Shown piece after piece: positions 25,971 through 34,839 of a stretch of DNA of 64,000 nt. The position numbers and the translations under genes are program-made. The notes beneath the pieces are model-generated. The model was given only the letters and a program-made list of their open reading frames with translations. It had not been told where the DNA came from and made no database searches. How positions within the stretch are numbered: the stretch's first letter is position 1; each line of letters opens with the position of its first letter. The DNA lies in assembly GCF_009914315.1 (NCBI RefSeq), contig NZ_CP042596.1, positions 2,170,001 to 2,234,000 of the forward strand, read 5' to 3'. The stretch is from Granulicella sp. WH15 (GTDB lineage Bacteria > Acidobacteriota > Terriglobia > Terriglobales > Acidobacteriaceae).

Positions 25971-28919
25971 CTATCCGTGCTTTGATCCGTTTTTATCCGT
26001 GTCAGGCTTTGTCGTTGTAGTGGGATCGGCGTTCATCCCGTGATGAGCCTCGATCAGCAGCGGGTCGGTGGGATCTGCATCCTTCCATAGCTCCTCGAAG
26101 CTCTTGTAGGCTGCTGCGCTGTTGGCCGTATCGCCGCTTGCAGCGAAGGCGCGGGCCACGCCGATCTGCGCCATCGGGTATACGTTCGAACCAATCGTGA
26201 AAGACAGTCCACGGTGCGAAAGGACCGTCTGGTAGTCGACGATGCCCAGCTCCTCCTGGTGCAGGGCCACATGCGCACGGCCACGCAACAGCGGCGTCAA
26301 CGAGAGGATATCGAAGGGCCGTGCGGGCTTCAGGTACTCGATGGCCGCCGCCGGATCGCCGCGTTCGAGTGCCAGCGCACCCTTCAAGTCGGGGATGTAG
26401 TACTCGCCCACCGCAGTGCTCTGCGGATAGCGCCGCGTCAGCGTGGTCATGGCTCTTTGGGCACCGGCGGTGTCGCCGCACAGCGCCGAGGCCATACCCG
26501 CATGGAAGAGTGTGTCATGCCCCTGCAACTGCAAAGACGACTCCCCGGCCATCTTCAGCGCGCTCGGGCACTCCCCTGCCAGCGCGCGGTCGAGCGCCCC
26601 CTGCGCCAGCAGCGAAGGAGCCACCGAGAGCATGTACGGATCGCTCTGGGCCTCTTTCGCGCCATCGCTCCACACGGCGGCTCCAGCGGCCATCTGCCCC
26701 GCGTTGTCCAGATAAAGGCCATACTCCCACAACTGCGGAGACAGATCGTGCGTGCTCTTCGGGTGCTCGATGTACTGCTCCACACGGTCCTGGCGACCGG
26801 AGAGATAAGCCGCGATCAGCCCGTGGTTTGTGGCGGCTACGCCCAGCAGCCGGTCCAGTTGCGACTGCACGTGCAGCGCTGCGTCGTAGCGGTCGAGCGA
26901 GATCAGCGCAAGTTCCATCTGAAAGTAGGCGTCGACGTTCCGAGGATCGGCTATCAGCGTCTCCTGGGCGGTTTCAAGCGCCTCCGGCAGACGTCCCTGC
27001 AGACGCTGCACGCGTGACAGGGCGGTCAGCGCGTCGATGCTCTGCGGGTACTGCTGCAGCAACTGGCGGACGATCTCCGTGGCCCGCGCGTAGTTGAAGC
27101 TGGTGTTCATCTCGTAGGTGTACTGCGCCATCAACCGCGTCTGGTCGCCTGCGTTGGCTGAGCTGATGAGCGCCTTCCGCGCCGCGTCCTCAGCCGCGGT
27201 CTCCGCATTCTCGATCTGGTAGAACGTCGCCAGACGCAGCTCGGGCTGGGTAAACTTTGGGTCCAGCGTGGCGGCCTGCTGGTACGCCCCCAGAGCGTGG
27301 CCCATGTGTCCGGAACTGAGCAGCGACTCGCCCAGCGCAAACTGGTGCAGCGCTTCGAGGTTGCCGGTGGCCTCCTGGGCCAGTGGCACGTGAGTCCGGT
27401 CGATGGAGTCGCCGTCCTCGCCGATCTCGGCGCGCAGGGAGTCGGAGAGGAGATCCACGGTCGAGGCGATCTGCTGCCGGTTCGGGGCCACCTGCTCGGC
27501 TGAGCACAGCAGCTTGTCGGTGCTGGTCTCACGCAGGTCGACGTGGACGGTGTAGGGCTCACCTGCTCTCGCAATGGATCCGTAGAGGTAGGCTTTGGCT
27601 CCTAGTCGATGGGCTATCAGGCGTGCGGTTCCCAGGCCGGTGGTGTCTTCGCCGCCCAGCTCCCGCAGCGCGAGCCGGTAGTCGTCGCTGCTCTGGAGCC
27701 GCAGATAGGGCGACTGCTCGAGAGCCATGTGCAGCGCCGTTGCGATGCTGTCGTCGAAGGCCGCGTCGCCGGTGTGGTTCTCGATCACAGTCAGCACCAC
27801 AGCATCGTGAGTCGTGAGGATCGCGGTGCGGAAGTGCCCGCGCTTGAGGAGCAGAAGCCCTACGGCGGCCAGCACCGCAAGCACGCTGGCGACGGTCCAG
27901 CGTACCCATCCCGGTCTTGTGGAGTACGTCTTCTCTCCGGTATTCGAGAAGATGGAGCCACGCGTATCCGGCGGTAGAGGACGGTCCTGTGCCGGAGCCT
28001 CGCGCGGCGTGCGCACGCGCGGAACCGCGGCGACAGCCTTGCGCAGCCAACTGCTTCCGGATTTAGCACTCGATTTGTTACTAATCTTGTCGCAGGGCGT
28101 GCTGTCGAGCTTTTCGAGGGCCTCGCGCAGCTCCTGCGCGGTCTGGAAGCGGGCCATGCGATCCTTGGCCAGCAGGCGCTGAATGATCTCGGCGAGATCG
28201 CTCAAGGGAGCTTCGCTCCATTCCCGGATCGGCTCAGGCGCGTGGTTCAGCAGCTTCACGAAGACGCTCGCGCTGGTGTCGCCGGAGAACGGAATCTGCC
28301 GCGTTGCCATCTCGTACATCACCGCGCCGAGCGAGAAGAGGTCCGAGCGCGAGTCCAGAACCTCTCCCCGCGCCTGCTCGGGAGAGATGTAGTAGAGCGT
28401 CTCGGGAGCCTTCCCCTGCACCCGCGCGGATTTGCCTGCCTGGGTGACTCCGAAGCCCAGCACCTTGGCCTGCGGCAAGCCCTGCATAGTAGTCAGAAAG
28501 ATATTCGACGGCTTCAACTCGCGGTGCACGATGCCCTTCGAGTGGGCCGCGCCCAGGGCATCGGCGACCTCCTTCGCGATCGCCACCAGCTCATCGGGAC
28601 GGATCGGTCCACGTGCGATCCGGTCCATGAGCGACTCACCCTCCAGCAGCTCCATCGCCAGATAGATCTCGCCGTCCAGCTCGCCTATGTCGAGAATTGC
28701 GCAGATGTTTGGGTGGTGCAGCGCGGCGGCGGCCCGCACCTCACGCATCTCCGTCGCAGTATGTCCGCCGCCCAAGATCCTGAGCGCCACCTCATGCTGT
28801 GAGCGGTTATCCCGCGCCCGGAAGAGCGCATCCGTGCCACTGCCCTCCCGTTGGACGGGGTGGTCCAGTCGAGCCAGAATCTCAAATGGCCCGAATCTCT
28901 GGCCCACAACGGGAATCAT
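25971..28919 (-). CDS. transmembrane protein with Ser/Thr pseudokinase domain and TPR sensor region
   Basis: 982 residues from ATG 28919, which has GAGGAGA 8 bases upstream; a start 21 codons earlier is possible but less likely. Residues ~9-275 are a Pkn-type kinase fold: the helix C Glu (MREVRAAAAL), 'YYISPEQARGEVLDSRSDLF' and 'SLGAVMYEMATRQIPFSG' are well kept. However the beta-3 Lys is Arg (VALR, R47), the HRD Asp is Glu (HREL, E134) and the DFG Asp is Gly (LGFG, G155), and the glycine loop is degenerate. It should therefore lack normal phosphotransfer. A membrane span follows at ~330-350, then a TolB-like domain and TPRs similar to those of the regulator at 18848. Likely an allosteric membrane signalling protein. 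Confidence 0.88.
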   Translation of the reverse strand: MIPVVGQRFGPFEILARLDHPVQREGSGTDALFRARDNRSQHEVALRILGGGHTATEMREVRAAAALHHPNICAILDIGELDGEIYLAMELLEGESLMDRIARGPIRPDELVAIAKEVADALGAAHSKGIVHRELKPSNIFLTTMQGLPQAKVLGFGVTQAGKSARVQGKAPETLYYISPEQARGEVLDSRSDLFSLGAVMYEMATRQIPFSGDTSASVFVKLLNHAPEPIREWSEAPLSDLAEIIQRLLAKDRMARFQTAQELREALEKLDSTPCDKISNKSSAKSGSSWLRKAVAAVPRVRTPREAPAQDRPLPPDTRGSIFSNTGEKTYSTRPGWVRWTVASVLAVLAAVGLLLLKRGHFRTAILTTHDAVVLTVIENHTGDAAFDDSIATALHMALEQSPYLRLQSSDDYRLALRELGGEDTTGLGTARLIAHRLGAKAYLYGSIARAGEPYTVHVDLRETSTDKLLCSAEQVAPNRQQIASTVDLLSDSLRAEIGEDGDSIDRTHVPLAQEATGNLEALHQFALGESLLSSGHMGHALGAYQQAATLDPKFTQPELRLATFYQIENAETAAEDAARKALISSANAGDQTRLMAQYTYEMNTSFNYARATEIVRQLLQQYPQSIDALTALSRVQRLQGRLPEALETAQETLIADPRNVDAYFQMELALISLDRYDAALHVQSQLDRLLGVAATNHGLIAAYLSGRQDRVEQYIEHPKSTHDLSPQLWEYGLYLDNAGQMAAGAAVWSDGAKEAQSDPYMLSVAPSLLAQGALDRALAGECPSALKMAGESSLQLQGHDTLFHAGMASALCGDTAGAQRAMTTLTRRYPQSTAVGEYYIPDLKGALALERGDPAAAIEYLKPARPFDILSLTPLLRGRAHVALHQEELGIVDYQTVLSHRGLSFTIGSNVYPMAQIGVARAFAASGDTANSAAAYKSFEELWKDADPTDPLLIEAHHGMNADPTTTTKPDTDKNGSKHG

Positions 28920-29142
28920 CAATATTTCTCCTCGGCAGCTTCGCCGGAGTCGAATTCTCGGCTCATGCAGTCTCGGGAACACGGTGTGAAGCGCAGTGTT
29001 GTGTTTGGCATGAGTATATCTACCTCATACTCATACCACGGAGAACATCCCATAGACTCTACCGCGAGCGAGCCTCTTTCGTCCGTGTTCTACGACAAAC
29101 ATCTTTCGTCCATGATCCACAACGTTCCTTTACGATAGATCT

Positions 29143-29865
29143 GTGAGCCACGCCCCCTACCCCCTGCGCAGAGTGTCCGGTCAGACCCTGCTGTTTGACG
29201 CAGACGACACACTTTGGGAAAACAATATCTACTTCGAGCGGGCCATCGCGGCCTTCATCTCCTATCTGGACCACCAGGTGCACACTCCCGAAGAGGTGCG
29301 CGAGCACCTGAATCACTGCGAGCGCGCCACCATCGCCGAGTACGGCTACGGCCTGCACAGCTTCCGCCGCTCACTCGTCGACTGCTTCGAGCATCTCTCG
29401 AACCAGCCCATCACGCCTGAGCGCCACGAGCGCATCGTGAGCTTTACTCATGCCATCGCCGCGCAGGAGATCGAACTGCTGCCCGGCGTGGCTGAGACGC
29501 TGGCCGAGCTATCCACGCGCCACCGCCTATTGATGGTTACCAAGGGAGACCGAGACGAGCAGCAGGGCAAGCTGCAACGCTCCGGCCTTGCCGGCTACTT
29601 CACCGCTGTGGAGGTGCTTGCCGAAAAGCACGAGGGTGCCTACCGCTCGCTGGCCAGCCACCACGCCTGCGAGCCTGCCATGACATGGATGATCGGCAAC
29701 AGCCCTAAGTCCGACATTAACCCCTCGCTGGCCGCTGGGCTGCATGCCGTCTTTATCCCGCACGACTTTACCTGGGTCCTCGAGCACGAGGTGGTCAACG
29801 CCGCCCCCGCCGGGCAACATCTGCTGGAGCTTTCGAGCATCACTGCCCTGCTCGACCACTTTTAG
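29143..29865 (+). CDS. HAD-superfamily hydrolase
   Basis: 240 residues from a GTG start. Motif I is FDADDTLW with both Asp residues (nucleophile and acid/base), motif II is the MVTKGD segment with Thr-Lys, and motif IV is IGNSPKSD with the metal-binding Asp. The cap is the C1 alpha-helical type. Such enzymes are cytoplasmic phosphatases of small metabolites, often nucleotides or sugar phosphates. It is divergent from the pseudokinase gene and precedes tRNA-Leu; no operon partner helps to assign the substrate. Confidence 0.86.
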   Translation: MSHAPYPLRRVSGQTLLFDADDTLWENNIYFERAIAAFISYLDHQVHTPEEVREHLNHCERATIAEYGYGLHSFRRSLVDCFEHLSNQPITPERHERIVSFTHAIAAQEIELLPGVAETLAELSTRHRLLMVTKGDRDEQQGKLQRSGLAGYFTAVEVLAEKHEGAYRSLASHHACEPAMTWMIGNSPKSDINPSLAAGLHAVFIPHDFTWVLEHEVVNAAPAGQHLLELSSITALLDHF

Positions 29866-29990
29866 CCGAAACTTTTTTGTTCTAACTCGTTTGCGGCCAA
29901 GATCTCCACAACACTCCAGGCCAAAACGGATGCTATACTAAATTTCGGATTGCACGTCACAACTGATCGCTATTAGCGGTCGGCTTCAAT

Positions 29991-30075
29991 GCGGAGGTGG
30001 CGAAATTGGCAGACGCACTAGCTTGAGGTGCTAGCGCCGCAAGGCATAGGGGTTCAAGTCCCCTCCTCCGCACCA
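29991..30075 (+). tRNA. tRNA-Leu(GAG)
   Basis: Acceptor GCGGAGG (29991-29997) pairs with CCTCCGC (30065-30071), followed by discriminator A and encoded CCA. The anticodon arm CTAGC-TTGAGGT-GCTAG gives anticodon GAG. A long class II variable arm (CGCCGCAAGGCAT) and the T-arm GGGGTTCAAGTCCCC are present. No integrase relic is seen here. Confidence 0.97.
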
Positions 30076-30300
30076 ATCCACCCATAAGCACCAACAATAA
30101 AGAGCAAAAAGCAGGCTGCCCAGAGACGGGTGGCCATTTTATTTTGCGACGGGGCTTTCACCCCACACCCCAGCCAGCCGTGATAACTCCGCCCCGTTAT
30201 ACAAGTTGAACGAATGCAGTATGATCTCTTCGTCGAACAATCGTAATAATTTTGGGTAGCGAAGAATGACGACTTTCCATGACGGAGTGCTCCCTACTAC

Positions 30301-31149
30301 ATGAATCATCTCCGCAGCATTTTCTGCTCGCAAAGACTCCCGTGGCTCAGCTTCCTGCTCGCGATCGCAGCCTTTGCCTATGCGCAGAGCCCAACACCCC
30401 CGGCCGCCACCGCGCGCAGCCGAGGCACCGTCGGCTCGCAGGGGCCGCTGCCGGTACACGCTGCCTTCACTCCGGCTCAGGTAGCGAGCGGCGGAGCCTC
30501 GTTCCAGCAAAACTGCGCCTTCTGCCACGGCAAAGAGGCGGGCGGCGGCGAGAGCGGCCCGGACCTGACGCGTTCGAAGCTGGTCACCGCCGATAAGAAC
30601 GGCGAAGGCATCGGCGACGTCATCCGCAGCGGCAGGCTGGCGAAAGGGATGCCCCGGTTTAACCTCTCCGACACGGAGATCACCGACCTGGTCGCCTTCG
30701 TCCATACCCAGCAGGACAAGGCGATGTCGCAGACAGGGACCCGCAAGGGCGTGGACGAGTCGGACCTCCAGACCGGCGACGCCGAGGCAGGCAAACGCTA
30801 CTTCAACGGCCCGGGCACATGTGCCCGCTGCCACTCGGCGACCGGCGATCTGGCCGGTGTGGCGACACGCTACCAGGGCCTGAAGCTGGAGCAGCAGATG
30901 CTCTATCCCAGGGGCGTTCCCTCCAAGGTGACCGTCACGTCCGCGGGCAAGGTCTTCACGGGCCAACTGGCGTATCTAGACGAGTTTGCGGTCGCCCTGG
31001 TCGATTCCAAGGGGATCTACCACTCCTGGTCTACCGGCAAGGTCAAGTACACCGTCGATGCTCCGGTCAACGCGCACGTCGATCTGCTCAGCAAGTACAG
31101 CGACGATGACATCCACAACCTGATGGCCTATATGCAGACGTTGAAGTAA
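30301..31149 (+). CDS. secreted diheme c-type cytochrome, first gene of sugar-oxidation operon
   Basis: 282 residues with a signal peptide (LSFLLAIAAFAYAQ). Two haem c sites are present: CAFCH near residue 78 and CARCH near residue 175. Between them lies a MauG/cytochrome c6-like helix set ('GMPRFNLSDTEITDLVAFVH' supplies the axial Met region), and after the second haem comes a small beta segment (GKVFTGQLAYLDEFAVALVD). This repeats the architecture of the cytochrome at 1684. The PQQ-type dehydrogenase starts 12 bases after its stop, so it is the expected electron acceptor in the periplasm. Confidence 0.9.
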   Translation: MNHLRSIFCSQRLPWLSFLLAIAAFAYAQSPTPPAATARSRGTVGSQGPLPVHAAFTPAQVASGGASFQQNCAFCHGKEAGGGESGPDLTRSKLVTADKNGEGIGDVIRSGRLAKGMPRFNLSDTEITDLVAFVHTQQDKAMSQTGTRKGVDESDLQTGDAEAGKRYFNGPGTCARCHSATGDLAGVATRYQGLKLEQQMLYPRGVPSKVTVTSAGKVFTGQLAYLDEFAVALVDSKGIYHSWSTGKVKYTVDAPVNAHVDLLSKYSDDDIHNLMAYMQTLK

Positions 31150-31161
31150 AAGGGATTGTTC

Positions 31162-32751
31162 ATGAAAGCTCTGAAGCACGCCTTGCTTGCCTCCGTCCTC
31201 GCGTTGAGCGCCACCCTGTCGCCGCATTCTCTGCTGGCGCAGGGCGCGGACGCCGCGATGTTGCTGCATCCGCCCGCCGATAGCTGGCCCGCTTATCACG
31301 GCGACTACTCCGGCAAGCGGCACAGCTCGCTAACCGAGATCGCGCCGCACAACGTCAGCAACCTGACGCTGGCCTGGGCCTTCCAGACCGGGATGAGCTC
31401 CGATCTGAAGTCATCGCCGATCCTCGTCGATGGCATCCTTTACTTCACCATCCCGGACAATATCTGGGCCATCGACGCACGCACCGGCCACGAGATATGG
31501 CACTACACCGCGCCGCCGAACAAGGCGTTTCACATCGGTCATCGCGGCGTCAGCATCCTGAACGGGTGGATCTACTACATGTCGTCGGACGCTCACCTGC
31601 TCTGCCTCGATGCGAGGAACGGCAAGGTGCGTTGGGACGTCGTCGTCGCCGACTATACCAAGGGCCAGTGGGCCACAATGGCTCCTCTCATCATCGGCAA
31701 GCATGTGCTGGTGGGCGTCTCGGGCGACTTCGATAACCTGCAGGGCTTTGTGCGCTCCATCGACGCGGATACGGGCGCGACGCAGTGGCAGTGGAACGCC
31801 ACTGCCCCACCCAATACGCCGGGCCAGACCACCGGCGGCAACGCATGGCTCACGGGCACCTACGATCCCGTCCTGAACCTGGTCTACTGGGGCACGGGAA
31901 ATCCGTCGCCGGTATTGAACGGCAAGCCTCGGCCTGGGGACAATCTCTATACATGCAGCATCGTCGCGCTGAACCCCGAGACCGGCAAGCTGGTCTGGGC
32001 CTTTCAGCCCTCGCCGCACGACACGCACGACTGGGACGCGGTAGAGATACCGATTCTGGTCGATGGAGACTTTCACGGCCAGCCGCGCAAGATGCTCTTG
32101 CAGGCATCGCGCAACGGCCACTTTTTCGTTCTTGACCGAACGACCGGCAAGAACCTTCTGACGACCACCTTTGGCCCGGTGAACTGGACCCTCGGCATCG
32201 ACAAGGACGGCCGCCCCATCCCGAACCCCGCGAAAGAGCCTGCTCCCGACGGTCGCCTCATCGCACCGGATGAAGCTGGCCTGACGAACTACCGCTCACC
32301 GAGCTTCGACCCCAAGACCGGCCTGATGATCGTCAGTGCAGCACCCAGCTACAGCATCTACTTCGCCAAGCCCGCGGACGGCACCTACGGCTGGGCGGGC
32401 GCGGACTACAGCCTGTGGAGCAAGGGCGTGATCGAGGCCATCGACTACCAGACCGGCAAGATACGCTGGAGCCACGATTTGGGCGAAGGCCGCTCCGGCG
32501 CGGGCATCCTGACGACCGACTCCGGCCTGACCTTTACGGGAGATAACAACGGAAACTTTCTTGCGCTGGACACCAGCACAGGCAAGACGCTCTGGCACGC
32601 GGGCTCGGGAGCACACATCCTCAGCCCACCCATCACCTATGAGCTTGACGGCCACCAGGTGGTGCTGACCAGCAGCGGCAGTGTGGTCTTTGCCTGGAGC
32701 TTGCCCCTATCGGGCGAGGTTAGATCGTCAGGTAGAAAAAATAGTAACTAA
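31162..32751 (+). CDS. PQQ-dependent dehydrogenase (methanol/ethanol type), secreted
   Basis: 529 residues from ATG 31162 (AAAAGGGA upstream); TTG 31156 is less likely. After the signal peptide (ASVLALSATLSPHSLLAQ) come propeller blades with tryptophan-docking motifs: 'WPAYHGDYSGKRHSSLTEI', 'NIWAIDARTGHEIWHYTAP', 'NLVYWGTGNPSPVLNG' and 'DTHDWDAVEIPILVDGD', the last in the place of the catalytic Asp region, and a final 'FLALDTSTGKTLWHAGSGA'. The vicinal Cys-Cys pair of classical alcohol dehydrogenases is absent and there is no fused cytochrome domain. It should oxidise an alcohol or sugar group in the periplasm and pass electrons to the upstream cytochrome. ThuA, isomerase and oxidoreductase genes downstream suggest a carbohydrate substrate. 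Confidence 0.88.
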   Translation: MKALKHALLASVLALSATLSPHSLLAQGADAAMLLHPPADSWPAYHGDYSGKRHSSLTEIAPHNVSNLTLAWAFQTGMSSDLKSSPILVDGILYFTIPDNIWAIDARTGHEIWHYTAPPNKAFHIGHRGVSILNGWIYYMSSDAHLLCLDARNGKVRWDVVVADYTKGQWATMAPLIIGKHVLVGVSGDFDNLQGFVRSIDADTGATQWQWNATAPPNTPGQTTGGNAWLTGTYDPVLNLVYWGTGNPSPVLNGKPRPGDNLYTCSIVALNPETGKLVWAFQPSPHDTHDWDAVEIPILVDGDFHGQPRKMLLQASRNGHFFVLDRTTGKNLLTTTFGPVNWTLGIDKDGRPIPNPAKEPAPDGRLIAPDEAGLTNYRSPSFDPKTGLMIVSAAPSYSIYFAKPADGTYGWAGADYSLWSKGVIEAIDYQTGKIRWSHDLGEGRSGAGILTTDSGLTFTGDNNGNFLALDTSTGKTLWHAGSGAHILSPPITYELDGHQVVLTSSGSVVFAWSLPLSGEVRSSGRKNSN

Positions 32752-32787
32752 AACAGTTACATGGATGGTTTCATCAGGAGATACATC

Positions 32788-33750
32788 ATGAAGAAGGTTA
32801 TGCTACAGCTCTTTGTCGCAGTGCTCTGTCTGTTGACTCTTCCGGCGTGGGCGGCTCCCCCCCGCATCCATGTGATGATCCTCGATGGCGAGAGCGCCGC
32901 CACCTATCACAACTGGCGCGTGACCACGCAGGTGCTGAAGAAGGAGCTGGAAGAAGTCGGCTTCTTCGACGTGGATGTACTCACAGCGCCACCAGCCGGT
33001 GGCGACTTCAGCAGCTTCAAGCCCGAGTGGAGCAAGTACCAGGTCATCGTCTTCAACTACGATGCTCCGGATGATCGCTGGTCGGCCGATATCAAGACAT
33101 CGTTCGAGACCTACATCAAGAACGGCGGGGGCTTGGTCACGGTTCACGCCTCCGACAATGCGTTCCCCGGCTGGGTGGCCTTCAATGAGATGATCGGCGT
33201 GGGCGGCTGGCGTAAGCGCGACGAGAATGCGGGGCCGCACTGGTTCTACAAGGACGGGAAGCTGGCATCGGACCCCGGACCCGGCAAGGCGGGCCACCAC
33301 GGCCTGCGCAAGCCCTTCCTGATGACCGAGAGAACCCCCGAGCACCCGATCATGAAGGGTCTTCCGAAGACGTGGATGCACCAGAACGATGAGTTGTACG
33401 ACAACCTGCGCGGCCCCGGCAAGAACATGACCGTTCTCGCGACCGCCTACTCGGACCCCGCCAACTCCGGCACGGGGTTGGACGAGCCGATGCTGATGGT
33501 GCTGAGCTACGGCAAGGGACGTATCTTTCACACGGCCTATGGCCACGACGCGTTCGCGCTCAGCTCGATCGATGCCGTCGTAACATTCCAGCGCGGCGTG
33601 GAGTGGGCGGCAACCGGCAAGGTCACGCAGAAGCTGCCGACGACCTTCCCCACGTCCAACACGGTCAGCTACCGTTCGGATCTGGCGGCTATGGACCCCA
33701 ACTCGGTCAAGGGTGCCAATCCTCTGGACACTCCCGCTAAGGCAAAATAG
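32788..33750 (+). CDS. ThuA domain protein (trehalose utilisation-like), secreted
   Basis: 320 residues from ATG 32788, preceded by AGGAG; the open frame extends 9 codons further. Signal peptide MKKVMLQLFVAVLCLLTLPAWA. The ThuA (glutamine amidotransferase-like) fold is shown by 'IHVMILDGESAATYHNWRVT', 'YIKNGGGLVTVHASDNAFPGW', 'HPIMKGLPKTWMHQNDELYDNL' and 'VLSYGKGRIFHTAYGHD'. ThuA proteins act on 3-keto sugar derivatives of trehalose and related disaccharides. Here the protein is exported, so it would work beside the quinoprotein in the periplasm. It starts 36 bases after the dehydrogenase gene. Confidence 0.88.
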   Translation: MKKVMLQLFVAVLCLLTLPAWAAPPRIHVMILDGESAATYHNWRVTTQVLKKELEEVGFFDVDVLTAPPAGGDFSSFKPEWSKYQVIVFNYDAPDDRWSADIKTSFETYIKNGGGLVTVHASDNAFPGWVAFNEMIGVGGWRKRDENAGPHWFYKDGKLASDPGPGKAGHHGLRKPFLMTERTPEHPIMKGLPKTWMHQNDELYDNLRGPGKNMTVLATAYSDPANSGTGLDEPMLMVLSYGKGRIFHTAYGHDAFALSSIDAVVTFQRGVEWAATGKVTQKLPTTFPTSNTVSYRSDLAAMDPNSVKGANPLDTPAKAK

Positions 33751-33774
33751 TTACAGCAAAACAGGAGCAGACGG

Positions 33775-34839
33775 ATGAAGACGATGAAGGGGCCAGGCAT
33801 CTTTCTGGCACAGTTCGCAGGCGATGCAGCTCCATTCAATACTCTGGACTCGATCGCAGCGTGGGCGTCAGACCTGGGCTACAAGGGCGTGCAGATTCCC
33901 GCCTGGGACGCTCGCCTGTTCGACCTGAAGCTCGCGGCGGAGAGCGCCGACTACTGCAATGACTTGCTTGCCACCCTCAGCAAGCACGGGCTTGAGCTAA
34001 CGGAGCTGTCGACGCACCTGCAAGGTCAGCTGGTCGCCGTGCATCCGGCCTACGATGCCCTCTTCGACACCTTCGCGCCCGTCTCCGTCCACGGCAATCC
34101 CTCCGCGCGCCAGGCCTGGGCTGTGGAGCAACTCCACTTTGCCGCGAAGGCCTCGAAGAACCTCGGTGTGAAGCAGCACGCGACCTTCTCGGGCGCGCTG
34201 GCGTGGCCGTATCTTTATCCTTGGCCGCAGCGTCCGCAGGGATTGGTAGAGACGGCTTTTGGTGAGCTGGCCAAGCGCTGGAAGCCCATCCTCGACGTCT
34301 TCGACGCCAACGGAGTGGACCTCTGCTTCGAGATTCACCCCGGCGAAGACCTGCACGACGGAGCCTCCTTTGAGATGTTCCTCGATCTTCTCCACGGGCA
34401 CCCGCGCTGCAACCTTCTCTTCGATCCTAGCCACTTCGTCCTGCAGCAGCTCGACTACCTCCACTACATTGACCTGTACCACTCGCGCATCAAGATGTTC
34501 CACGTCAAAGATGCCGAGTTCAACCCGACTGGCCGTCAGGGTGTCTACGGCGGCTTCCAGTCCTGGGTCAACCGCGCTGGCCGCTTCCGCTCCCTCGGCG
34601 ATGGTCAGGTGGACTTCAGCTCCATCTTCTCCAAGCTGACCCAGTACGGCTTCGACGGCTGGGCCGTCATGGAGTGGGAGTGCTGTATCAAGAGCGCGCA
34701 GCAGGGAGCCTTTGAGGGCGCGCCGTTCATCCAGAGCCACATCATCGAGGCCGCACAGTCGACCTTCGACGACTTTGCCGGAGCGAGCGTAGACAAGGTG
34801 GCAATCAACAAGCTGCTGGGCCTGAAGGCGGAGGAGTAA
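33775..34839 (+). CDS. sugar phosphate isomerase/epimerase-like TIM-barrel protein
   Basis: 354 residues, no signal peptide, so cytoplasmic. The AP-endonuclease-2-like barrel has its expected metal ligands: 'LCFEIHPGED' (Glu), 'LLFDPSHFVLQ' (Asp, His), 'IKMFHVKDAEF' (His-Asp) and 'AVMEWECCIK' (Glu). Members isomerise or epimerise sugars, keto-sugars or inositols. Its stop codon TAA shares its last base with the ATG of the Gfo/Idh/MocA gene (34839), which points to translational coupling and a common pathway. Confidence 0.88.
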   Translation: MKTMKGPGIFLAQFAGDAAPFNTLDSIAAWASDLGYKGVQIPAWDARLFDLKLAAESADYCNDLLATLSKHGLELTELSTHLQGQLVAVHPAYDALFDTFAPVSVHGNPSARQAWAVEQLHFAAKASKNLGVKQHATFSGALAWPYLYPWPQRPQGLVETAFGELAKRWKPILDVFDANGVDLCFEIHPGEDLHDGASFEMFLDLLHGHPRCNLLFDPSHFVLQQLDYLHYIDLYHSRIKMFHVKDAEFNPTGRQGVYGGFQSWVNRAGRFRSLGDGQVDFSSIFSKLTQYGFDGWAVMEWECCIKSAQQGAFEGAPFIQSHIIEAAQSTFDDFAGASVDKVAINKLLGLKAEE

